Below the pieces are notes generated by a model that made no database searches, was not told where the DNA came from, and worked only from the letters and a program-made list of their open reading frames with translations. DNA of 42,618 nucleotides from positions 1 to 42,618 of the forward strand of contig JAJTED010000028.1 in the NCBI GenBank assembly GCA_021300535.1, written 5' to 3'. Each line of letters begins with the position of its first letter. The stretch's first letter is position 1. Origin of the DNA: Planctomycetaceae bacterium. GTDB taxonomy: Bacteria > Planctomycetota > Planctomycetia > Pirellulales > UBA1268. Shown here in pieces: positions 36,858 through 42,618 of the stretch. Position numbers and translations under genes: made by a program.

Positions 36858-37273
36858 AAGCTCCGCAGGGGCTGTGAACGCCGGTTGAAAAGTGCAGCGC
36901 GGGGCGGCGTTGCGGCTGGCGGGTATGAGGCGGGCGAGCCTGCCACGGGAGGCTGCTGCGACGCGACTCACGCGACCCCAAAGCCTCGCTCGCGCGATAC
37001 GTCGCGGATCGCCTGGGCCCAGCGCATGGCGGGGGAGGAGTTTCCGCTCGAGTGTCCCACGTGCGGTGGTGCCATCCGGCTGATCGCGTTCCACCAAAGC
37101 CGGGGCCGATCCGGAAGATCCTTACGCATGTGGGAGAACCGCTCGAGCCGCCGCCGCTCGCGCCGGCCCGAGGCCCGCCCACCGACTGGGGTGAGCTCGT
37201 CCAGGAGCATGACGATCGCTATGCGGTCCAAACGTCGCCCGACGAGCTGCCCGCGATCGACACCCACAGCCTC
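36858..37273 (+). pseudogene. IS91-family transposase remnant, C-terminal part
   Basis: Translation in one frame gives ATGGCCDAT, RSRDTSRIAWAQRM and AGEEFPLECPTCGGAIRLIA, the zinc-finger-like C-terminal part of IS91-type (Transposase_32/Y2) transposases. Near 37095 the reading moves to another frame and continues as GPIRKILTHVGEPLEPPPLA, PARGPPTDWGELVQEHDDRY and finally PAIDTHSL, the usual end of the protein. Hence at least one frameshift, a small internal deletion after WAQRM, and no stop after HSL. The N-terminal and catalytic Tyr region is missing. Homology is judged from memory of the family. The sequence before 36858 is not recognisable. Confidence 0.8.
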
Positions 37274-37346
37274 GGACCGGTGCCGGACGCGAGGCACGCA
37301 TGTCGCCAGACGGCGAACTGGGAAGCGGTATGCGTAGACGCGAGAA

Positions 37347-37376
37347 AAACGCCACCGCAGGGGGTGCGGGGCGTTT
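37347..37376. other. Stable hairpin downstream of the transposase remnant
   Basis: Arms AAACGCC+CCGCA (37347-37359) and TGCGG+GGCGTTT (37365-37376) form a 12-bp stem with one bulged A and a 5-G loop, 74 bp after the transposase end. IS91-type elements carry a hairpin near their replication-origin end, so this may be the element terminus; it could equally be an unrelated terminator. The rest of 37274-37561 holds nothing I recognise. Confidence 0.45.
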
Positions 37377-37561
37377 CGAGAAACAGGCTCCGGACGGCCG
37401 CGAGGCCCGATCTCGCGGCTCAAGGGGCACCCGTCAGCCGGAAGACCGTCGTGGAAGTGCCGTTGACCGGGCTAGCCTCGGGCAGGCCCGCCCGGCCCGG
37501 GGGCCGGTTACACTACCGGGCCCGGCTGCTGGTGCAGCCCGTTTCGAGGCGGGGATCAGGG

Positions 37562-39475
37562 ATGCAGATCTCGGCGACGCGGCACCTCTGGGCGCCCAAT
37601 GTTTGGGCGGCGGTCGAAGTCTGCGTGGCGACCGTTCGGGTCGACCAGGCTGAACTGGCGGCACCGTCAACCGGCCGGCTCGACGCTGTCGATGCCGGCC
37701 TGGCCGAGCGGTCGGAGCTGTTCCCGCCGCCGGCCTCCGGTGCCGCAGGCCTCGTCGAACTGCTCGGACAGCTCGCCCTGACGCTGCAGGCGATCGCCCG
37801 CGGCCCGGCAGGCCGGTTCTTGCACGTGGGCGGCACGGCGCACAGCGACGTCTTCCAGCTCGCGGTCGAGGCCCGCGACCCGGTACTCGTCGTTGATTGC
37901 CTGAACGCGGCGGCCGAGCTGCTCGACACGATCCGGTCCGGCCGCCAGCCGGCGATCGACGACGTCCGCGCCCGGCTCGTCACCCGGGCCGACGACGTCT
38001 GCCTCGGCCCGAGCACGATGCTCATCGTGGAGGCTGCCGCCGCCCGTGGCATTCCCTGGCGCCGGCTCGGCGACCTGAGCCTCGTGCAGTTCGGCCACGG
38101 CCGGCGACAACGCCGGATCTGGACGGCCGAGACCGACCGGACGCCGGCGATCGCCGAGGCGATCTCGCGCAACAAGGAGTTGACCAGGCAGCTGCTCGCG
38201 GCCGCCGGCGTTCCCGTGCCGCGCGGCATGCTCGCCGAGTCGGCCGCGGAGGCCTGGCGGGCCGCCGAGACGCTCGGCCTTCCCGTCGTGGTCAAGCCCC
38301 TTCATGGCAACCACGGCCGCGGCGTCTTCCTCGAGCTCAGGGACCGGGCCGGAGTGGAGCAGGCGTTTTCGGAAGCGACCGCCGAATCTCGGCCCGGCGC
38401 GGCCGTGGTGGTGGAGGAGCATATTCCCGGTGTCGAGCACCGGCTGCTCGTTGTCGGGGAGCGGATGATCGCCTGTGCCCGGGGCGAGCATCTGCACGTC
38501 ACGGGGGACGGCCGGCGGACGATCGCCGCGCTGGTCGAGAAGCAGCTCAACACCGACCCCCGGCGCGGCCGCGCAGAAACGCTGCCCAACAAGACGATCG
38601 AGTTCGATCCCAGCGTGCGGGCTGAGCTCGCCCGGCAGGGGCTCGGTCCAGACTCGATCCCCGCGGACGGTCGCCGCGTGCTCGTGAAGCGGATCGGGTC
38701 CCACGGCCCCGACGTGACCGACCTCGTGCATCCGGAGATCGCCGGCATCGCCGTCCGCGCCGCCCGCACGCTCGGCCTCGACGTCGCCGGCATCGACCTC
38801 GTCGCCACCGACGTGGCGACGCCCCCCGGACCCCAGGGGGCGCGGATCTGCGAGGTCAACGCCGGTCCCCAGCTCCTGATCCACGCCCAGCCGAGCGCCG
38901 GCCCCCCGCGGCCCGTCGGCGCCGAGATCGTCGCCACGCTGTTCGCGGCCGGCGAAACGGGCCGGATCCCGCTCGTCGCCGTCGTCGGCTGCCGGGCGGC
39001 CGACCTGCCCGTCGCGGTCGCCCGCCGACTGGAGGGCGCCGGCCTGACGACGGCGGTCACCTGCAGGGCGGGCAAATGGGTCGCCGGCCGATGCTGCTCG
39101 ACCGCGGCGCACGCATCCCCGGCCGCCGCCCGGGATGCGCTCGTGGCTCCCGACATCGACCTCTTGGTCTGTGAGCTCGACTGGGAAAGCGTCGCCGCCG
39201 AGGGGCTGCCGACCGAACGGATCGACCTGCTCGTCCTCGGCCCACTGCCGGACCGGGACGCTGCCGCGGCCTGCGGAACCACGGTGGCGGATGTCGTCCG
39301 GCTGCTCGTGGCGGCGGTGCCGGCCGCCGGCACGATCGGCATCGACGGAGCCGCGCCGTGGACGGCCGACGCCGCCCGTCAGGGGGCGGCCAGCACGCTC
39401 GACGTCGCCACGTTGCCCGGCGCTGACGACGCCGCGGGACAGCTGGCGACGGTCCTCATTCCATCTCCTGGCTGA
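37562..39475 (+). CDS. Cyanophycin-synthetase-like ATP-grasp protein with degenerate Mur-ligase domain
   Basis: A 637-residue relative of CphA, which is usually about 870. An N-terminal domain (1-200) leads into a CphA-type ATP-grasp domain: SRNKELTRQLLAAAGVPVPR, LPVVVKPLHGNHGRGV (about 244-257), VVVEEHIPGVEHRLLVVGER, LHVTGDGRRTIAALVEKQLN, DVTDLVHPEIAGIAVRAART and ICEVNAGPQLLIHAQPS. After GRIPLVAVVG the Mur-ligase half begins, but the GTNGKTT P-loop is replaced by GCRAADLPVAV, and the chain ends about 165 residues later where CphA has some 400 more. One nucleotide site is therefore lost. The frame is fully open and highly coding-like, so it is probably expressed. It lies between two transposase remnants and ends 13 nt before a broken uxaC. 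Product may be another peptide-like polymer or ligated amino acid (inference). Confidence 0.82.
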   Translation: MQISATRHLWAPNVWAAVEVCVATVRVDQAELAAPSTGRLDAVDAGLAERSELFPPPASGAAGLVELLGQLALTLQAIARGPAGRFLHVGGTAHSDVFQLAVEARDPVLVVDCLNAAAELLDTIRSGRQPAIDDVRARLVTRADDVCLGPSTMLIVEAAAARGIPWRRLGDLSLVQFGHGRRQRRIWTAETDRTPAIAEAISRNKELTRQLLAAAGVPVPRGMLAESAAEAWRAAETLGLPVVVKPLHGNHGRGVFLELRDRAGVEQAFSEATAESRPGAAVVVEEHIPGVEHRLLVVGERMIACARGEHLHVTGDGRRTIAALVEKQLNTDPRRGRAETLPNKTIEFDPSVRAELARQGLGPDSIPADGRRVLVKRIGSHGPDVTDLVHPEIAGIAVRAARTLGLDVAGIDLVATDVATPPGPQGARICEVNAGPQLLIHAQPSAGPPRPVGAEIVATLFAAGETGRIPLVAVVGCRAADLPVAVARRLEGAGLTTAVTCRAGKWVAGRCCSTAAHASPAAARDALVAPDIDLLVCELDWESVAAEGLPTERIDLLVLGPLPDRDAAAACGTTVADVVRLLVAAVPAAGTIGIDGAAPWTADAARQGAASTLDVATLPGADDAAGQLATVLIPSPG

Positions 39476-39488
39476 ACGAGGAGACACC

Positions 39489-39713
39489 ATGCCGTTCTGC
39501 GACGAGTCCTTCCTACTCGCGACGCCGGTGGCGGTCGACCTCTACCAGCGGGTCGCGGCCCGGTAGCCGATCTTCGACTCAGACTGCCATCTCAGCCCGC
39601 GGGACATCGCCGAGGACCGCCGCTTCGAGAACCTGCACGCCGTCTGGCTCGACGGCGACCACTACAAGTGGCGGGCGATGCGGGCGGCAGGGGTCGACGA
39701 GGAGGCGATCACC
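39489..39713 (+). pseudogene. uxaC: Glucuronate isomerase gene fragment, disrupted
   Basis: Begins ATGCCGTTCTGCGACGAG, giving MPFCDESFLLATPVAVDLYQ, then an in-frame TAG at 39564-39566, then [40 protein letters not shown] and AGVDEE. This is the N-terminal part of UxaC (usually about 470 residues). The stop stands where Lys is common before PIFD, consistent with an AAG to TAG change. The metal-binding motif normally HCH reads DCH. Homology ends at about 39713, where transposase sequence begins. A GAGGAG ribosome site survives upstream. It once followed the CphA-like gene closely, perhaps in one transcript. Confidence 0.82.
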
Positions 39714-39715
39714 GC

Positions 39716-39910
39716 ACGCACCTGCTCGACGCCGCTGCCGCAGCCGACATGCTCGCCTGGGAGAACAGCGGGTTTTCCATCGACGCCAGTGTCCGGATCG
39801 CGGTCGTCGACCGCGATGTGCCGAGCTATTTCCAGAGCCTCGAACACCTGCTGCGGTATTGCGCCCGGCCACCCTTTGCGGTCGAGCGACTCTCTGTGAC
39901 CCGTGACGCT
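39716..39910 (+). pseudogene. IS91-family transposase remnant, central part
   Basis: One frame reads [40 protein letters not shown] and [20 protein letters not shown] before family similarity stops at VTRDA. This is the central part of the same IS91-type transposase family as the remnant at 36858-37273. Neither the N-terminus nor the C-terminus is attached. It joins the uxaC fragment within a few bases. Confidence 0.8.
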
Positions 39911-39980
39911 TTTCTGTCGCATCGCCCGTGTTCGCTAGGGAGGCCATCCGCATTCCCTCGACTCGCGCCGCGGGCGCTTC

Positions 39981-40060
39981 CGTGGCGCATGCCTCCAGGC
40001 ATGCGAATGGACGTCCACGCTTCCAAACCCGGATTCGCACGCCTGGAGGCGTACGCCACG
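39981..40060. repeat. 25-bp inverted repeat with short spacer
   Basis: Arms 39981-40005 and 40036-40060 are complementary at 22 of 25 positions around a 30-bp spacer. Each arm is itself close to palindromic (CGCATGCCT-CC-AGGCATGCG in the left arm). It occupies the otherwise gene-free 39911-40174 stretch downstream of the transposase remnant. It differs from the 163-bp repeat. Confidence 0.6.
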
Positions 40061-40174
40061 AGACCGGGCTTCAAGGAGCGGAACCGCCAAACCCGACAGA
40101 CCGGAAACGCAACACCAGTCCCAAGAGGCAGACTGGCTCAACGACGGGGCGAGAGGTGCGAGTCACGCCCTCAT

Positions 40175-40211
40175 CCGTTGGTCCTGGGTTCGAGCCCCAG
40201 CGGCCCCATTT
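40175..40211 (+). repeat. tRNA 3'-end fragment, copy 2
   Basis: Same 37 bases as 36765-36801 with one T-to-C change that still leaves a perfect T stem-loop (CTGGG-TTCGAGC-CCCAG). No matching 5' half precedes it. It ends 7 bp before the stop of the convergent btaA-like gene. The two copies are direct repeats 3410 bp apart. Confidence 0.75.
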
Positions 40212-40218
40212 CCGGCGG

Positions 40219-41406
40219 CTAAACCACCATCTCGGCGATGTGGAAGCTGCCGTAGGTGTGCACGCGGTCGAGCGGGTGCAGTCGGGCGGCGAGGTCGCGG
40301 TCGTAGGCGAGGATCTCGGCGGTGCCGCGGGAGCGGCCGTCGATCGTGACCCGCACGTCGTCGAGGAAGTCGGTGTTGAAGCCGCCGCTTCGCCAAATGA
40401 GCCGGGCCCGCGGCGCCGCCCGCTCCACGATCGCCTGCCACTCCGCCTCCAGCAGCGGAAAGAACCGGTCGCTCAACCAGTCCATGTGGTCGAGAAGCAC
40501 GAACCGCGACACCGGCTGATCGTGCCGCTCCAGGAATCCCTGCACGGAGTCGGTGTGGGTGGTGACCCGATCGACGAGGCCCGCCTTGAGTCGCGCGAAG
40601 TTCTCGGGGACGAGATACTCGGGGCAGCACTCGCGGGTGTATGACCCGGTCATGTACAGCCGCCAGAAGTAGTTGTCCTTCATGGGCAGCTTCACGAACA
40701 CGCCCTCCAGGCAGTCCTGGATGAACTGCGCCAGGTCGCCGGAGTAGGTGGCCTCGATCTGCCGCCGCTGAGCCCGCGGCACGCCGAGCATGGCCATGGT
40801 CGTGTCGCGGTTGAGGGCGAACCGCAGGGCCTTGCCGAACCTGTCGCGGATGTGATCGTCGTAGATTCGCCGCTGCTCGTCCACGTTCTCGGCGTCCAGC
40901 AGGCGGTCGAGATGCGGCCGGATCTTGATGATCTTGTCGGTGTAGACCTTCGCCAGCTTGGCGAAGAAGCCTGACGTGCCCCGGAAATAGAACGACCGCT
41001 TCGGGTCGTCGAACCACTTGATGTTGGCGTCCCAGAACGTCCGCGACCAGGCTGGCAGGCCGGCCCGCAGCTTCTGGTCATAGACCCGCCGCACGCCCGG
41101 CAGGCGGCCGTGGCCGAACATTCGGAAGAAGTCCTCGAACTCCAGCCCGCGGATGCCCGCCTTCTTGAGGTCGAGGAGGGCGTTCTGCCGCGGATTCATG
41201 TCGACCGCGTGGACGTGCCGCGGCCCGCAGAGCGCGTAGTCGAGGGCGTTGCAGCCCGCCGAGGTGATCACCAGGATCTCGTCGTCGGCGCCGATCCGCA
41301 GTGCCTCCCTGTCCAGCCTGGGGTCCTCCCAGCAGGTGTTGTAGACGAGGTTGTTGCGGTGCACCGCGTTGAAGACGCGGCGGCTGATCCAGTCGAAGAT
41401 TGGCAT
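40219..41406 (-). CDS. btaA: BtaA-type S-adenosylmethionine:diacylglycerol 3-amino-3-carboxypropyltransferase (DUF3419)
   Basis: A 395-residue DUF3419 protein. BtaA moves the 3-amino-3-carboxypropyl group of SAM to diacylglycerol, the first step of betaine lipid (DGTS) synthesis. Landmarks are NNLVYNTCWEDPRLD near the N-terminus, the SAM-binding strand EILVITSAGCNALDYAL, HVHAVDMNPRQNALLDLK, KDNYFWRLYMTGSY, PEYLVPENFARLK and SRFVLLDHMDWLSD. AGGA stands close before ATG 41406. The partner N-methyltransferase BtaB is not in the window. The 55-bp gap to selO suggests possible co-transcription. Phosphorus-free membrane lipids would make sense in an organism with a well-developed Pst system (inference). 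Confidence 0.88.
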   Translation of the reverse strand: MPIFDWISRRVFNAVHRNNLVYNTCWEDPRLDREALRIGADDEILVITSAGCNALDYALCGPRHVHAVDMNPRQNALLDLKKAGIRGLEFEDFFRMFGHGRLPGVRRVYDQKLRAGLPAWSRTFWDANIKWFDDPKRSFYFRGTSGFFAKLAKVYTDKIIKIRPHLDRLLDAENVDEQRRIYDDHIRDRFGKALRFALNRDTTMAMLGVPRAQRRQIEATYSGDLAQFIQDCLEGVFVKLPMKDNYFWRLYMTGSYTRECCPEYLVPENFARLKAGLVDRVTTHTDSVQGFLERHDQPVSRFVLLDHMDWLSDRFFPLLEAEWQAIVERAAPRARLIWRSGGFNTDFLDDVRVTIDGRSRGTAEILAYDRDLAARLHPLDRVHTYGSFHIAEMVV

Positions 41407-41461
41407 GATGTCCTGCGGGGCGTGCAGGATAGCCGGGGCGGCGCCGGATCCGCAATCTCCA

Positions 41462-42618
41462 TCAGGTGCCGCAGAAGGTGCGATAGGGCCCGCAGTTGGA
41501 CGGCGGGCCGCCGCGGTAGGGGGCGTTCGCAGGCGTGGTGGCGAACGGCTCCCGCAGGGCGGCGAGCAGGCGATGCAGGGGGGCGAGGTCGCCCGCTTCC
41601 GCCGCGGCGAGCGCCTCTTCCACGCGGTGATTGCGGGGAATCACCACCGGATTCACCCGCCGCATCCGGACGGCCGCGTCGGCCGGCGACCCCGGCTGCC
41701 GCGCGAGTCGGGCCCGCCAGGCCGGGAGCCAGTCGGCGAGCGTACGGGGCAGCGGGCCGGCCGCGTCCGGCGTCGCCTCGGCCAGCGCCGCCAGGCTCGC
41801 GAACGTGGCCGTGAAGTCGGCCCGGGTCTCGTGCATCCGCGTCAGCAAGCCGGCGAACAGGTCGGCATCGCCCGCCTCCTCGTTGGCCAGGCCGAGCTTG
41901 GCCCGTGCCTGCCGGAGGTGGCTGCGGGCATACCGCTCCGGAAACGTCGCCAGCGGCGCACGCACCGCGTCCACCGCCGCCGCCTCGTCGCCCGGCACCA
42001 GCGGCACCAGGCTCTCGGCGAGCCGGGCCAGGTTCCAGTGGGCGATCGCCGGCTGGTTGGCGTAGGCGTAGCGGCCGTCGCGGTCGATGGAGCTGAACAC
42101 CGTGCCCGGATCGTAGGTATCGAGAAACGCGCAGGGGCCGTAGTCGATCGTCTCGCCCGAGATCGCCATGTTGTCGGTGTTCATCACGCCGTGGACGAAG
42201 CCGACGAGCATCCAGCGGGCGACGAGGTCCGCCTGCCGCGCGACGACCGCGTCGAGGAAGGCCGCCGCGCGGTCGGCGGCCGCGGCCGCCTCCGGTGCAT
42301 GCCGCGCGATGGCGTGCTCGAGGAGAGCGGGCGGGAGCCGCGGGTCGCCGACGGCCGCGGCATATTGGAAGGTGCCCACGCGGATGTGGCTGGCGGCGAC
42401 GCGGACGAGCACGGCCCCCGGCAGCGGCACCGCCCGCAGCACCGCTTCCCCGGTCGTCGCCACCGCCAGGCTGCGGGTGGTGGGAACGCCCAGGGCGTGC
42501 ATCCCCTCGCTGACGATGTACTCGCGGAGCATCGGCCCGAGCGCCGCCCGGCCGTCGCCGCCGCGGGAGTAGCGGGTGCGGCCCGCCCCCTTGAGCTGGA
42601 TGTCGTGCCGGCGGCCAT
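41462..42618 (-). CDS. selO: Protein adenylyltransferase SelO (YdiU), 5' end outside window
   Basis: The C-terminal 384 residues of SelO, a pseudokinase-fold enzyme that transfers AMP to Ser/Thr/Tyr of target proteins. The visible start reads HDIQLKGAGRTRYSRGGDGR, followed by GPMLREYIVSEGMHALGVPT. The nucleotide/metal core is GFVHGVMNTDNMAISGETID with DYGPCAFLDTYDP. VNPVVIPRNHRVEEAL follows and the end is YRTFCGT, with the Cys at the position used by SelO C-termini. The frame continues to base 42616, so the gene runs off the window. An ATG-started frame from 42532 would omit conserved residues and is not the true start. It is upstream of the btaA-like gene on the same strand. Confidence 0.94.
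   Translation of the reverse strand, partial: GRRHDIQLKGAGRTRYSRGGDGRAALGPMLREYIVSEGMHALGVPTTRSLAVATTGEAVLRAVPLPGAVLVRVAASHIRVGTFQYAAAVGDPRLPPALLEHAIARHAPEAAAAADRAAAFLDAVVARQADLVARWMLVGFVHGVMNTDNMAISGETIDYGPCAFLDTYDPGTVFSSIDRDGRYAYANQPAIAHWNLARLAESLVPLVPGDEAAAVDAVRAPLATFPERYARSHLRQARAKLGLANEEAGDADLFAGLLTRMHETRADFTATFASLAALAEATPDAAGPLPRTLADWLPAWRARLARQPGSPADAAVRMRRVNPVVIPRNHRVEEALAAAEAGDLAPLHRLLAALREPFATTPANAPYRGGPPSNCGPYRTFCGT

Noticed and set aside
36695-36946. Small minus-strand protein with LGLEPRTNG-like sequence
   Set aside because: This peptide is the reverse complement of the tRNA 3' end, a well-known spurious annotation.

Overview
The window reads as chromosomal DNA of a high-GC member of the Planctomycetes. 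The strongest evidence is a four-gene block (20.1-28.1 kb) of families typical of that phylum: a Tat-type DUF1501 protein, a secreted PPC-domain protein, a DUF1549/DUF1553 protein with planctomycete cytochrome motifs, and a CxxCH/WD40 protein. Very high GC, long spurious antisense ORFs, weak or absent Shine-Dalgarno sites at many genes, and a kdsB gene (LPS-type outer membrane) fit. All identifications come from reading translations and motifs; no searches were run.

Layout. (1) 0.1-5.4 kb, minus strand: heavy-metal RND efflux pair (membrane fusion protein, then CzcA/CusA-type pump) followed by an ECF-type sigma factor. (2) 5.6-8.9 kb: two divergent alpha-D-phosphohexomutases. (3) 9.2-12.9 kb, plus strand: secreted MsrB then a fused proline dehydrogenase/P5C dehydrogenase. 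(4) 12.9-19.8 kb, plus strand: a phosphate operon pstS-pstC-pstA-pstB-phoU with a candidate Pho box; PstC and PstA carry very large extracytoplasmic insertions. (5) 20.1-28.1 kb, minus strand: the planctomycete secreted/cytochrome block. (6) 28.5-36.7 kb: short UvrC, an MMPL/RND-like exporter, a tandem universal stress protein, KdsB and GlmS. (7) 36.77-40.21 kb: a 3.4-kb accessory segment bracketed by two copies of a tRNA 3' end. It holds two separate remnants of IS91-family transposases, an ATP-grasp cyanophycin-synthetase-like gene whose Mur-ligase half is degenerate, and a broken glucuronate isomerase gene. (8) 40.2-42.6 kb, minus strand: BtaA-type betaine-lipid enzyme and the C-terminal part of SelO.

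The most unusual structure is a dispersed intergenic repeat. Four near-complete units of 161-164 bp (19813-19974, 28234-28397, 30041-30201, 33735-33897) and several half units (1-66, 19992-20050, 21719-21840, 33713-33731, 33914-33933) share imperfect terminal inverted repeats of about 36 bp. Each end is a GC-rich hairpin, usually followed by an outward T-rich tract, so the element looks like a MITE-like cassette that also supplies terminators on both strands. One half copy pairs with the last codons of kdsB to form a terminator with the stop codon in its loop, and another supplies or abuts a start codon.

Functionally the window mixes housekeeping (amino sugar activation by GlmS and a phosphohexomutase, KdsB, UvrC), nutrient uptake (Pst/PhoU), stress handling (metal efflux, MsrB, SelO, Usp), and lineage-specific secreted proteins. 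Phosphate limitation could link the Pst operon with BtaA, since betaine lipids replace phospholipids in many organisms when phosphate is scarce; that link is inference only.
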